DNA from: Paramecium octaurelia
Taxonomy: Eukaryota; Ciliophora; Oligohymenophorea; Peniculida; Parameciidae
DNA length: 64,000 bases
Direction: 5' to 3'
Assembly (NCBI GenBank): GCA_905182995.1
Contig: CAJJDP010000034.1
Span: 62,001 to 126,000 of the forward strand
Shown: positions 1 through 11,760 of the stretch, one piece after another
Numbering within the stretch: position 1 is the stretch's first letter
Layout: the number at the start of each line of letters is the position of its first letter
Notes under the pieces: generated by a model
The model's database searches: none
What the model was told of the DNA's origin: nothing
What the model saw: only the letters and a program-made list of their open reading frames with translations
Made by a program: the position numbers and the translations under genes

Positions 1-670
1 AATTAGAGATAATAATTACTATTTTATTGGATTTAGAATTCAATTTAGATAAATTTTCTTTTACATCTTGTCTTTATAATTCAGAAATGGAGAGTTGGTT
101 TTATAGTATATTGATTTTGGATTGCAATTTCAAATTGACTGATTTTTCATATTTTAAAGTATCGGAAGAATCAACTATCAAATCCTCAAGATTTTGTATC
201 TGAACTTAAGATGAATACAATTTAGTAGTTAAAAATTCTTTCACTAAAGTTTAAAGCTTTTAATTGAGCTAATGCATCTTCTTCTGAATCAAATACACTA
301 CTATTTATGGATAAATGTCCACTCGATCCAATCTCCTATTTTTCTTACTTTATTATTTATTATTGTTATTATTATTTTGTTCCTCCAATAATAAGTTGTG
401 CATTTCAACTTAAGGACAATAATTTAAATCCGAGAGGATAAAACATTATCTTTCTCAATGATGAACATGTAGCTGTAAATCTATATAAATCTAGATCATT
501 CAAAAATTCTCATATTCTTTGGATCAGTATCACCTTTGGTTTATTTCGTGATATACTTTAGGTAATCCTAGAAACAAAGAATTTTGATTATGCTTAATCT
601 AATCATCTTTATGTTTTTAACTCAACTCTAATTCATCTAATTATGCAATTATTTTATCGAGTTTGTCCAT
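1..670 (-). CDS. Coiled-coil protein, partial (runs off left edge)
   Basis: I do not recognise this gene. Read with TAA/TAG as Gln on the minus strand, the first ATG at 670-668 opens a Lys/Asp/Gln-rich helical stretch of about 46 residues. A second clearly coding part (about 210 down to 1) is heptad-like, rich in Leu, Gln, Asn, Lys and Ser, and runs off the window. A third frame around 360-250 contains a short Gln run and an acidic Ser-rich segment. The parts are in different frames, so introns must join them, but I could not place all splice sites; an intron-like join near 530 is unresolved. It may be one gene or the ends of two. Confidence 0.4.
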
Positions 671-690
671 AAATAAAAAATATTATAATA

Positions 691-1227
691 TCACTATCCT
701 TCTGTTCCTCCAGTTTTCGATTTTGTTACTGTTTCAAATTGCAAATCTGAATTGGCTTTGATTTCTTTGTGGTTTTTAAGATGTGCAAAATAAAAAGCTG
801 TTTATGAAAATTCACTTTAATTGATGCTGGCTAGCATGTTACCCAAGGCACAATAGGTGGAAACATCCAGTGATTTCAAATCTTGTCCTTATTTAAGAAT
901 CTCGTCAAATGCAAAGAATGCTCTCTCATCCATATTATTTGTGCATTCTAGCAATTCAATGCTTATATCCATGGGTCGATTTGAATCATGAATTTTGTCA
1001 GTGAAAAATATACTCACAGAAGTGATCAGCATTCCTCCAATTAAATATCGTAGGCCAACTCTAAATTGCGTGAATCTTATTTGCCTGCGAAAGGAGCTTT
1101 CATATTTGGCTTGATGCTGTTGTATTTTTAAGGACATTCTTTCTTCGAAATTATCGATGAATTTTAATTTTTCGTCATAGAACACTTTCCAAATATTTTT
1201 CACCGATTAATAGGCTTTCTTAATCAT
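691..1227 (-). CDS. Small single-pass membrane protein, unknown
   Basis: One uninterrupted code-6 frame of 178 codons runs from ATG at 1227-1225 to TGA at 693-691, with no intron needed. The N-terminal third is basic and helical. One hydrophobic segment (about residues 58-76, LRYLIGGMLITSVSIFFT) is a likely membrane helix, followed by an acidic, Cys-containing domain. I do not recognise a family. Its start lies only 21 bp from the first ATG of the divergent K+ channel gene, so the two share a very short intergenic spacer. The channel may really start at its second ATG (1306), which would widen the spacer. Confidence 0.6.
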
Positions 1228-1248
1228 AAAATGTTGTATAATAATTTT

Positions 1249-3723
1249 ATGATTATTAGTTAAATAACCAACAATGATGAATTGCAAGAGCCATTAGAAA
1301 CAAATATGAATAAAAGTTCAAAAGTGTTATTGTGGGGAAGAAGAAATTAGAGACAGAGCTTTGGCATCGAGAATCCAATTTGGAAATACAAGGCTTTGAA
1401 GATTATCATTTTGGTTTCCAGATTTTTGTACCTCATAACGCAACAAATATTCAGAAAAGACTTAACAAATATATCGAAATCTGAGTTCAACTTAATTCAT
1501 GATGCCTCCTCCGATTATGACTTTTTCAAGTACGGAGGTTACCTTCCTAAAGATAAACCATCGTATTTATTACTGAAAATTCATTCGTGGTTCTCCTGCA
1601 TTATATGTAAAGTAGTTAACTATTAGAGAGCAACAAAATACATTTTTACAAAAAAATCACAAAAAATGGCTTTTGAAACCGGATGATACAATCATGATAG
1701 TTTGGAATGTGACTATGATTGTCATAGTAACAATTAATGTTTTTTACGTATCGTTGCGAATATCATTTCCTGAGATCAGAGAGTTGTCTTTGATCGGTAA
1801 AGAATTGATCTTCGAATAAATCCCAGTTTATATTTTCTTCATTGACATTATATTGAAATTCAACACTTGTATATATTTTAGAGGAAATCTCATCTCAAAT
1901 CGGAAAAAGATTATAAAACATTATTGTGCTGAAGGTAGAGTATTTATTATAAAATATAGGTTTAATAATTGATTTGGTCTTAGTGGTGCCCTTTTTTATT
2001 GGTTAATTGCTAAATTTTAGTTATTTGGATTTTGTAATTGTTTTGAAGGTGTTTCAACTTTCAAGTTTATTTTCTTCATTATTCAATCGCTTAGAATTGA
2101 CTTCGAGACAAACAGCAATTTTCGATTTGTTCAAAATGATGTAAAATTAAAATGGTATTCTAGTTCATTCATGATTTTGGTCGCTCACTTTTCCGCATGC
2201 ATATGGCATATTCTTGGATAATGGGGAGAATGGGGTCATGAAGATGGAAAGACTTGGATCAAGGTAACTAATTTGTAAAATGAGTCATGGTTAGACAGAT
2301 ATGTCGTTTCTTTTTATTGGAGTATAGTAACTATGACTACTATTGGATATGGAGATATTACTCCTGTGAATTTGACAGAAAGAATATTTGTTATATTTAT
2401 GACTATGATTTCATCAGCAACTTTTGCATATACTGTCAACAATATAGGAGGTATTTTTTAAGATTTCTCCAAACAATCTGTTCAACTAAAAAATAATATG
2501 AATCAATTAAACAGATTTCTGAGAAGTTAAAATGTTTCAGATGATCTACAAATCAAATTCAGAAGATATTTTGAATATTTGTGGAGTAAACCCTCTTAAA
2601 AGGTTATTCAATTTGCTGAGTTAATACCAAGGAGTCTAAAGGATCAGATGATAGTCGATGTAAATATAAAGATATTAAATCAAATAAGTTTTTTCTAACA
2701 ATTCAGTTAACCGCTTTTGAATAAGTTATGTATGAATTTAGAAGAAAAGTAAATTCAGTCAAATGACTATCTATTTACAAGAAATAAGTAATCATCATAG
2801 TTGTACATACTCGTCTCTGGAGAAATTAAATTGTAAATCCAATTGAAAGATAAGCCAAAACTACTGCAAAGACTTGATGCTCCCTCTTTTGTAGGGCAAT
2901 TAGACTTTTTTAATAATCAACCTTATTCTTACGATGCTATCGCTTCTAAGGCCACTAAAATTCTGCATATTTCTAGAGAAACACTTCACAACATATATAA
3001 AGATTTTCCCTTAGATTATGTATGATTTATTTCACCATTATAATTAGGAAAAGTACAAATAAGTTTCAGAAGACATTGTCCAAAATAAATAATTGTCACA
3101 CATCTCAGTAATCTGTAATACTTGTAAAAGTAATACCCATTTTATCAATTCTTGTCCCTTTCTTTTCGGGACACCAAACAGAACTAAAGCTATCTATAAA
3201 TATCGTAAATTTACTCCATGCGATCGAAAGCCTGATTTCTAAAGACATAACCATTCCAGAAAAATGTATGCCTTGAAACACTAGTTTATTGTTTTAGAAA
3301 GCATATTAAATTATATGATGAAGAATGAAGAGTTCATTCACATTGAAGGCTTTAAGGAATTACAAATGTAGACTCAGCAATTTTAAAACAATTAATTTAC
3401 CTTCAATTAAATACCTATAGGACTCTCAGTACACCACTCAAATAATTCTGTTCTGCCTCCACTTCTTATCAATTCTTCAAGTAAATAATCCTAATCTTAA
3501 AGAATATTATAATCTGTAGGAAATTTGCTGCCTCCTTAAGTTGAAGACTCTCCCAGAACATTTCGCAATAATTAAATTATAAACACTACTAACTTGAGAA
3601 ATTATCATAAACTTTCAATTAATCACGGTTCTCAATCAGATTTACCAAAGGTTGAGGATGAAGTTCCAATTATTGGAAAGTTCTAAAAAAGAAACGATGT
3701 TGAATCATTATGTGTAAACAATG

Positions 3724-3763
<40 letters not shown>

Positions 3764-4025
3764 GTAATAATAATAATAATATCATAAATAATTAAACTAA
3801 TAATATTAATAACTATAATTATTACCTTAAATTTAAATAAATTAAATAGGGCTAAGACGAAAATCAGTTAGATTAAAAAGAGAAGAAAGTTCAGAGGATG
3901 ATAATGATGATTCAGGTCAAATTATGGGATAATATATAGATATATTTTAGTAATTTGAAAGAATGTAGGAATTCAACAATTATTATCCTCATAATAATAT
4001 ATCCATAGTAGTTAACAAAGTATGA
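1249..4025 (+). CDS. Cyclic-nucleotide-gated-type K+ channel with C-terminal zinc knuckle and polyQ
   Basis: A six-helix voltage-gated/CNG superfamily K+ channel subunit, expected in the plasma or ciliary membrane. Five introns (19-28 nt; near 1612, 1934, 2142, 2263 and 3020) give an 885-residue protein whose spliced length is a multiple of three. Order: basic N-terminus, S1-S6 (about 1700-2470), the pore with selectivity filter TIGYGD at 2339-2356, a C-linker, and a cNMP-binding-like domain (about 2700-3000). Next comes a CX2CX4HX4C zinc knuckle (3114-3155), a Ser/Asn/Gln-rich tail, a polyQ run encoded by TAA repeats, and an acidic Ser/Asp cluster. The classic FGE..RxA phosphate cassette of the cNMP domain is not visible, so nucleotide gating is uncertain. 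The start could also be the in-frame ATG at 1306. Confidence 0.88.
3729..3780 (+). repeat. (TAA)n trinucleotide microsatellite encoding polyglutamine
   Basis: A near-perfect TAA repeat of about 17 units, with one TAG interruption, is in frame with the K+ channel coding sequence, where each TAA or TAG reads as Gln. It lies downstream of the zinc knuckle in the cytosolic tail. Such a tract should vary in length between strains. Confidence 0.85.
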
Positions 4026-4174
4026 TATTACAATATCTTGTATTCATAGTATCAAGAGAGTATATTTGGCTACATGAGGCAAATAAAAAAAAGAAAAAGT
4101 AGAAAATAAGAAACCTTATTACATTTGCTTAAACAAGCATAAGGCAAATAAAGATTATGAATATCTATATAATC

Positions 4175-5306
4175 TCAATCTAACCATTTAAGACGCTTTC
4201 CTTAGTTCCATTAACCCTTTTTACTAATTTATCCATTAAAATACTCTCCAATTCCATGTTATTTTCCAGACTCCCATTATCCTGAATATTTTCTGCCATC
4301 AGCTACCTTACATTAAATATAAACAAATTACGCCATTCTAATACTCCGGTTCCATGCTTTTTGTCATTACTGTACTATCCTTCATATTTTCTTCCATCTG
4401 GCCATTTCATTATGCCATTCCCATCCATACTCCCATTTTACCACTAACCTTCATACTGTCTACCATCAGTCCATATATATTTCCTGTTTTAATTAAACTG
4501 AATTTATACCCAAATCCACTAAAATAATTAGATTAAAAATTCCCTTCATAACTTTAACCATCTACCCATATGTAATGGCCAAATCCATTCTTCTTCCCAT
4601 TTTTAAACTACCCTTTATATTTGGATCCGTCAGAAAATTATTCATCTCCATAACCATCCTAATAATCATTCTTCCATTATCCTTGATAGATGGTTCCATC
4701 ATTATGCACATATTTTCCGTTTCCGTGTTCTAAAAATTAACTTTAATCTAACTTAAATCGTCAACCCAATCGCCCTCATACCAGTCTCCATCAGTGTAAA
4801 TCATTCGTCCTTTACCATTAGCTTTGTCATTCCGCCACTGTCCTTAAAATATTGACCCATCCTGATAAATTAAGCATCCTAAAGAGATAGGAATTGTGTT
4901 CAAGTACCATATCCAAATTTTTCGCCATGATGCCAACAACCCTTATATAGTGAACCATCCTTTTATTCGTAGACCCCATAAAAATATCCTTCCTCATCAT
5001 CTATTTCATATTCACCCAATTCATCCATTAGTTTCTAAATTAATATTTGGGGTAATTTACTTAAACTATGAGATTATAAGTAGCAAACGAGGTTTGTGTT
5101 TACCACACAATTTATGGATTAGGTCGATGAGTATCATCTGATGTTTCATTATTAGACTTTATGGTCTCTTATTGCAATATTTATTGAGCTTGGCAAAACT
5201 AGAGTTGTTAGTCCTCAAAACTAGTAAAGTTTTCTTATTTGAATTCGAGAGGCTGCATTTCTTCTGTCTTTTGGATGTCTGCTGATTAACACTGGCAATT
5301 CCCCAT
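4175..5306 (-). CDS. MORN-repeat protein with N-terminal lipid-anchor motif
   Basis: MORN repeats (consensus YxGxWxxGxxxGxG) usually mark membrane-associated scaffolds or the N-terminal half of phosphatidylinositol phosphate kinases. After removing five introns (26, 29, 23, 26 and 29 nt; the first at 5035-5060) the protein is exactly 332 aa. It starts MGNCQC: Gly2 is a candidate for myristoylation and Cys4/Cys6 for palmitoylation, so membrane anchoring is inferred. A Gln-rich linker follows, then an acidic segment, then about nine MORN units to near the C-terminus. No kinase domain follows: TGA is at 4177-4175. It is convergent with the upstream K+ channel gene, whose stop is 149 bp away. Confidence 0.85.
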
Positions 5307-5373
5307 TCAATATTAAAAATAATGTATTATTCTAAGAATTTCAAAAATATCAAATGAATTAAAACATACAACT

Positions 5374-5899
5374 TCACCTTTGTTTTCTAAACATAAGCAT
5401 TTTTTTAAATAGTTCCATTTTCTTCATTTACAAATAATTATTTGTTATATAGGTAGGTTTCTGATCTTGTTTCCTATGATCTGGGCTTTATGACATTTAA
5501 AATCTTTTTTTTTTATTGTTTATTAAGGGCAAAGGTGATCTGTTCACTTCGTAGGTGCAACTTTGGTTTAATATTTGAGAAACTAATTTCTCCTTTTAAG
5601 AACCCTGCATCTGATCATTGAGAGTACTTGGTAAATGTTCAGGAAATTCATTGTTACTCTTAGAAATAAACAAAAATCTGTACTAATTTTTTAATCTCCA
5701 AAATCTATTCATTATTAAACTCTGCCATTTGAGTGACTTTTGTTGAAGGAGGAATAAAAATTGTAGCTTCTCGATTCTCAGTTCCAAAGCACTTAACTTC
5801 TTTAAGGAACACGGTTTTTCTAATTTTATCTATTGCATAAACAGTTCCTTCATATCTTATTTTTTATTTCGTCAAAATAGAAACTCTATTTTATTTCAT
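5374..5899 (-). CDS. LSM14/Scd6-type RNP protein, short form
   Basis: The first 80 residues match the LSm14 fold of RAP55/Scd6/LSM14 proteins, which bind mRNPs in P-bodies and repress translation: a strand-turn-strand with RYEGTVYAID, then VKCFGTENR, then IPPSTKV. One 25-nt intron (starting about 5665) gives 166 aa ending in TGA at 5376-5374. The C-terminal half is basic and polar, with no visible FDF, TFG or RGG box, so it is much shorter than animal or yeast homologues. It lies 67 bp upstream of the MORN gene start, same orientation. An unseen short 5' exon is possible, because the usual N-terminal strand of the domain is abbreviated. Confidence 0.72.
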
Positions 5900-6314
5900 T
5901 TAATTAAATATATAGAAAGTTTTTATTCTATCTTTGATCAATCCCTTCCCCTTAGAACCTCTCAATTCACTTATATTTTCTGTTGGCTATCATATGAAAA
6001 AGGCTTTAAAATTTAAAACAATCAATTAAAAAAATTATGAAAGTTTATAGTAGATCGCAACTTTAATATGATGTTTACTATTTTATACTGGATAGCTGCT
6101 AAGAAATTAACAATAAAAAATTGAAACTATTTGATTAAAATAGAAACTAGTTTTCTTTGTATCACCTTTTGATTCCTGCCTTGTATTGAAAAATATTTCT
6201 CATCATTCAAACTTCTAAAGAGATCATATTATTATTTCACAATTTAAGTTATCTATTTTAGGATATAAGTAAATTTTAGGACCACTCAGAAATTAAAAAG
6301 GAAACCACAACATA
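5900..6314. other. AT-rich spacer with weak coding signal
   Basis: About 415 bp between the LSM14-type gene and a small plus-strand gene. A code-6 plus frame from an ATG near 6037 stays open to a TGA near 6189 and reopens beyond it. It could be a 5' exon of the next gene, but I could not find splice sites that join it. No RNA gene or repeat was recognised. Confidence 0.4.
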
Positions 6315-6652
6315 ATGGAAAATTTAATCATATTGTCATTTGATTGAAATATCAATAATTTAATTGAATAAGGTATCTCACAAATGAATCGCAATTTATT
6401 TTTGGAGACATCCTTAGAGCATTAATTATGAGAAGAAATTTTCTAACTTATCAAAGTTATTTTAAGTAATGTGACACTAGAATTTTTTAATTAAGATTAA
6501 AAATTTAACTAAAACTTAGCCCTCATTTACAGAAAAATTCAGATCTTCAATAGTAGTTACAAGATTTTTTACGTAATTGGGATGATGAGAAAAATAACTT
6601 AGAGAATTAAATATATTTAAGAACTTTTTTAGGGCTAATAAAAAATTATTGA
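6315..6652 (+). CDS. Small hypothetical protein (99 aa)
   Basis: A code-6 frame with a coding look runs from about 6375 to TGA at 6650-6652. Its second half is Gln/Leu-rich and amphipathic, ending in an acidic-basic helix and a short hydrophobic tail. The nearest ATG that joins it is at 6315, with a 38-nt GT..AG intron (about 6335-6372). That is long for this window but makes the length an exact multiple of three. I do not recognise a family. The 5' end is the uncertain part. Confidence 0.45.
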
Positions 6653-6930
6653 TGGTATTACTTAAAAATATAGACGGATGATTTTGTATTACATAAAAGT
6701 ATTGATTAATAAGAAATAGGGGATAAATAGTTTACTAGAAAATTAATGATTACAATGTAATATTTTAGTATTACAATAAATTTAGCTCAATTTAATAAAT
6801 TTACAAGTAATTTATTACTTAGATGAAATTCATTGTCTATGTTAAAGGGAGATTTGGGTTTTGCCAGAGCTGATGATAGGTGATTAGATAATTCGTATAT
6901 TTATTTTAAATTAGATAAAATATTTAATTT

Positions 6931-8503
6931 ATGGATTCTAATTTGCAAAATCTCATAAAGAATTATGCTCCTTTGTCTGATTTCTGCCCAGACCCAAATT
7001 ATTAATTTGAAGAGTTTAAAGATAAATTGTTCCAGCCATTCAGCAGATAAGAAAAAATAAGTAAATGTTGTGACTTTTCAAAATAAACATAAGTGCAAAA
7101 GGATTTGGAAGATGAATATGAGACAGTGGGATAGAAAGTAATCAAAAAGCCTGTGCAAAAAAAGATTGCTTTTGTCCCTTAGTAATAATAACAAGTTGTG
7201 TATCAATCGTATTATTAAACCGGAAAGAAGAGCAAGATGTCATAGGCTGCAAAGAGAGTGATTGTTTATAAGAAATGCAGATTCAAGGACTCAATCTCAA
7301 TTAAGACTGATTGGATTAGTATTCATGAGACATAAAAGTAAAATATTGAGAAGGTTTAATATTCATTGATTGACATCAAAGAGATCCAGAGCATAGGAAC
7401 AATAAAAAAATATAACAAAGAATTCGATAAAGTGAGACCAAATTATGAGAAAAAGATTTCCATTATAGGAGGAGAAGTTATATCAGGATCTGTATAGGAC
7501 GACAAATATTTTAAACAACTCATAGCAGAAAGGTAAGGAACAGAAGAGATACCAACTATCTACACAACTGACAAATTGTTATTTGCAGTTTAAACACTCA
7601 AGTATTCAATTTACCCTTGGGATATTTTGGTAACTAAGAAAGGTAATTCTTATATCTTTGACAAATGTCCTTAAAACAGAAGCGAATTGACATATTTGGA
7701 ATTGCAAACCATAAATGAAAATATTACAGTTGACATGCCTGAAGACGAGAAGACAGTAAGAAATTACTGCGAGGAAAGCACAATTGCCTAGTTGAGTTGG
7801 TAATTGTTAAGTACCTACAATCAACCAGTGCTCTTTTCAAATTCATTACAAAATGATGAAGAGACAGAACAAAACGATTAAGCTGAAAAATATCTTTTTT
7901 CTGAAGATCTTTGCTTCAAATATTTGGAAGTGTCAGTAAAGGATAGAATCGAGAAAGCAGCTAAAGGAGAAGAAGTGAGAGCCGGATAAGAAAGATTTAA
8001 AGTGGTGGTGAGAACTACAGTTGAAGCTGAAAACAATGATGGACAACCAGTGTTGGTGAAATCATTGAATGAATGTGAGACACCTCCCGACTGGAAGAAA
8101 TCATTATTATCTTAAGCTGGTATTACTACTAAGTAAGTGTTTATCTAAATAAAATAGTACCGCTTAGGTGTATAATACCAACAATATTGCCAAGTGGTTG
8201 TGTTAGGCATAATTATTAGAGTGTGAAGAGATCAAGGTTGGTTATTTGGCTAGATAAAACTAAAAGGATCAAGACAAACACTCTTTATTGCTGGTGGAAA
8301 CATTCACATAAAGAGATTTGGCTGCCATCATTAACTTTAAATCTGTTGAGATTTGGCAAAGTGTGAGATATTTGGTTGATTATCTGAAGACTTAAGAGGA
8401 TGGAGTGTATGTTCTCTTAAAACAAGCTTATAAATAATCAGTTAGAATATTCAATGTTAGAGACAATGACGAATTGCAGGAAGATGACTAGGATTCATTA
8501 TGA
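6931..8503 (+). CDS. eIF3d: Eukaryotic translation initiation factor 3 subunit D
   Basis: eIF3d is the cap-binding-like subunit at the mRNA exit side of the eIF3 complex on the 40S ribosome. Read in code 6 with one 25-nt intron (about 8133-8157), the protein is 515 aa, close to the usual 520-560. Recognisable blocks are an N-terminal basic, Tyr-rich segment, a central domain with YSIYPWD, and a C-terminal core with RFKVVVRTTVEAE and NIAKWLCQAQ, then the conserved VGYLARQN and an acidic C-terminal tail typical of the family. The next gene downstream is ribosomal protein eS4 in the same direction. Confidence 0.92.
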
Positions 8504-8693
8504 TATTATTTGGTATATTATTAAAGTAATAATAATTAATCACTATAAATTATTTGGTCGACGGTGTGTGAAAGGCAGAAAATTTTAGATATAATATTCT
8601 CTTAATTAAAGGCATTTTTTGATATTAGGGATGCAGAGAATACATACATTTTGAATTAAATTAAAAAGATTTTAATTTTTTCTATAAACAATC

Positions 8694-9604
8694 ATGGTAA
8701 GATTATGAGTTCTATTTATCTAGGCTAGAGGACCTAAGAAACACATGAAAAGAATTACAGCACCAAAAAGTTGGATGCTTTCAAAGTTAGGAGGAAATTG
8801 GACCACAAGACCCTCATAAGGACCTCACAAGTTGAGAGAATCAATCCCATTGTCTGTTATATTGCAACATAAATTGAAATATGCTCTCTATGCTAGAGAT
8901 GTCTAAATGATTCTTGCTGATAAGGACGGCAATATTAAAGTTGATGGAAAAGTGAGATCTGACTTTGGATATCCAGTTGGATTATAGGGTATTAATTAGT
9001 TTATGATTTGTAATCAGATGTCATTACAATCGACAAGACAAGGGAGAGTTATAGAGTGTTGTATGATGTCTAAGGAAAATTCATTTTAAAGTCCATCAAA
9101 CCAGATGAAGCTAAGTTCAAGCTTGTGAAGGTTACTCAAAAGAAGGTTGGACCAAACAACGTTCCCTACATTGTTACCAATGATGCCAGAACAATCAGAT
9201 ATCCAAATCCAGAAATTCATGTTAATGACACTCTCAAAATCGATTTGGAAACCGGCAAGGTCGTTGATTTCATCAAGGAAGAACCAGGTAATCCAATGCA
9301 ATTACAGTATTAGGAAATATTTGCTATATTATTGGAGGAAACAACATCGGAAGAGTTGGACTTATTCAACACAGAGAAAGACATCTTGGATCTTTTGATA
9401 TTGTTCATGTCAAGGTATAGATTTTAATCTAATATTTATTAGGACTCAAATGGAAAACACTTTTCCACCAGAATTAACAACATCTTCACTATTGGTAAGG
9501 GAAAGAAATCCTTGATTTCACTCCCCGATGATAATGGTTTGTATTTGACTGCTCTTGAAAAGAAATAAGCTAGAGAACATCATGAAGAATAATAAAAATA
9601 ATGA
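8694..9604 (+). CDS. RPS4: 40S ribosomal protein eS4 (RPS4)
   Basis: A component of the small ribosomal subunit. The start codon ATG is its own exon, split from the second codon by a 27-nt intron. Three more introns (29, 26 and 28 nt) interrupt conserved positions. The spliced protein is 266 aa, the normal size for eS4. It begins [12 protein letters not shown], then has the S4 RNA-binding region, [10 protein letters not shown], the KOW-like block [12 protein letters not shown] and the C-terminal HVKDSNGKHF and NNIFTIGKG. The 26-nt intron lies inside the EEPG codon context and reads through in frame, so an unspliced reading looks deceptively open. Confidence 0.97.
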
Positions 9605-9655
9605 TATTTTAAAAGTATAGTACATATTTACAAACAAAATAGATAATTATGAATT

Positions 9656-9979
9656 TCATTAAATTTTGCAACACAACTGTTGATTTTATCTTAATTATTT
9701 TTTCTACTTATCGATTTGCTCAATCTTGAAGTAATCAAACACTATCAAATCATACAATTTTTAAGTCTTTTCTATTCGATCTCTAAAGGAAACTTGTTAC
9801 TTCCGTTTTTTTTTATCTATTAGGTTCCCAAATCTATCATAGCGAATCTTTAGGGTTGCATCAAATAAAAACTCTAATGATTTCCTACTGTCATGAGAAA
9901 TGCCATCATCCGGTAAGGATTGAGGTTACTATTCCAGTAAACAGAAATCTGGTTTTGGAGCATAATATTGCTATTTCAT
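9656..9979 (-). CDS. Hypothetical protein (107 aa)
   Basis: A single intron-free code-6 frame from ATG at 9979 to TGA at 9658-9656. The protein begins with an aromatic, Gln-rich stretch, then a basic central region with SLEFLFDATLKIRYDRFGN, and ends in a Lys/Gln-rich helical tail with two adjacent Cys. I recognise no family. It is convergent with eS4, 51 bp away. Codon use resembles its neighbours and it has no membrane segment. Confidence 0.55.
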
Positions 9980-10129
9980 ATTTATTTAAATGAAATCACA
10001 ATCTCCAGATTTCTATGCATAATGATGTTCATCCAGTTATTTTACAATAAAGCAGGAGAGGAGGGAAAAGAAGATTATAATATATGATTTATTTCTTTAT
10101 ATATTGTACATCGTTTGATAATATGCAAA

Positions 10130-10627
10130 TCATTTCTTTTAAGCTTTAGCAGCAGCAATTTCATTTCTTCTTCTGACTGAATTTGCTCTGTTTAACTTTA
10201 CCAACTTTCTAAGGGCGGCCTTTTGTAATCCAAGTCTTGAAGTACCGAATCTCTTTCTGATGACCTAGGAATACTTATAAATTACTTACTCTGGAAGCAG
10301 TGTGAACTCCATGCTTGACAGCCAATGTTGAGGCATACACTGATTAAGTGTTTTTAGCTTTTCTATCAGCTTATTAGAATTTTGTGCTCTTCTTTGCGAC
10401 CAAATTAATATTGTTAATCTAGTTAACTTTTCCTGAGGTTGGAGCAACTCCGACTGCATTCTTAGAGATGAATCCTTTTATATTAATACATCGACCCAAT
10501 TACCTGTGCTGCTATATGTCTACACACCTGTGTTGTTGAATGGGTCTGTTGACAATGTCAATCCATTTCTCTTAACCAAAAAGGCATTGTTTCCTTTAAC
10601 CACTTCCCAGAGAACTTATTGTGACAT
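10130..10627 (-). CDS. RPL28: 60S ribosomal protein eL28 (RPL28)
   Basis: A large-subunit ribosomal protein. Two introns (10475-10503, 29 nt, and one of 25 nt near 10264) leave 147 aa, in the family range. The N-terminus ([20 protein letters not shown]) and the following TLSTDPFN, the [10 protein letters not shown] turn and the strongly basic C-terminal helix ([16 protein letters not shown]) match eL28. Stop TGA at 10132-10130. Confidence 0.9.
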
Positions 10628-10678
10628 TAATTTTAAAATAGATATTAATTTTTTTCAAAATTTTCTATATTAAGTAAT

Positions 10679-11143
10679 TCATTAATGCTAACCCTCACTA
10701 TTAAAAATATTCTTTGCATGTGCCATCGCATTCTCTGGATGCAATGCATCTTTACACTCCTTCTCTGCCAAGATGCACACTACTATTGTACCTAACTAAA
10801 ACTTAACTCAATATTCTACTTTAATAATAAAGTTGATAACTGACAACACTAACACAAATGTTTGTATTCCATCAGCCCAATTGTGCGAGAAAGTTGATGA
10901 ATTCCAAAATGGGCCCCAATAAACCAACCAAACAAAATCGATAATCCAAGAATATACGAATAAGTATATCAATCTAATCTTTTGTGAAACCTATTGATTT
11001 CACTAAATTAATACAGGTCTATCGATGTCCCATAATAAGTATGCAAAAGCAAAAAGAGGTAAATTGTAATCTGGTCTTGCGTAGCATGTAAAGCATGAGA
11101 TGAATGCTATTGCTAAAAATAATTTCTTAGGCCACTCTTACAT
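10679..11143 (-). CDS. Small four-helix membrane protein, AGTRAP-like
   Basis: Two 24-nt introns leave a 138-aa protein dominated by four hydrophobic segments: about residues 8-22, 28-42, 55-72 and 88-108, the last ending FVLVLSVINFIIKLGTIVV. A short polar, His-containing C-terminus follows. Size, topology and the DxxWLVYWGPFW loop resemble the angiotensin II type-1 receptor-associated protein (ATRAP) family, which sits in ER and endosomal membranes. This assignment rests on overall pattern only. It lies 51 bp upstream of eL28 in the same direction, so the two are tandem. Confidence 0.6.
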
Positions 11144-11760
11144 TTCGAATATTTATTATTATATATATTATTATTTATACATTGCATATGAAGTAGAGGA
11201 TAAACTCTATTAGTTAATTAATTTTGAGGATAGATACAAAATACAAATTTAGTTTTATTATAAGATAAAATTGTAATAATTTGTTATTCAAATATGTCAC
11301 TCCTCTTTGTTAATTTTAAAGTATTTGATTGAAAATGATTTCACTTTTACCATAGGGATGATTCTAGTAATCAAATTTAATGCACATAATTGTTTATGTA
11401 TCATTTTTAAGAATCATCCAAAAAAATTAAAGAAATTTAATCATTTTCATATTAATCTTTAATTTCTAAAAATTCATATTGATTAATATTGATTAAGTAT
11501 GATATTAGTTAATAATTTTGGAAAGTATTTTAATTATTTCAATTATATAATCATTTTTGAGTATTTTATTTATTTTCTACAAACTTAAATAATTTCAGTA
11601 TCAAATTTAGCTTTATTGATATAATTGGCAAAAAAAAGTATAAAGACAAAAGGAAGATATAATTACCTATATATAAAATAGAAATAGTTTTTTCTATTTA
11701 AATCATCTTTACACATTAAATAATTCTAAGTATAACAATATTTATAATTATTATCATCTA
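11144..11760. other. AT-rich intergenic region
   Basis: About 617 bp, the longest clear spacer in the left half. It is dominated by runs of A and T, with no code-6 frame that looks coding on either strand, no tRNA-like cloverleaf and no tandem repeat. It separates the start of the small membrane protein gene from the 3' end of the first giant surface protein gene. Confidence 0.7.

Noticed and set aside
9086-9398. Several overlapping frames on both strands
   Set aside because: They are shadows of ribosomal protein eS4, whose exons and introns explain the region fully.
11144-11760. Possible RNA gene in the long AT-rich spacer
   Set aside because: I found no cloverleaf, box C/D or H/ACA-like layout; composition alone is not evidence.
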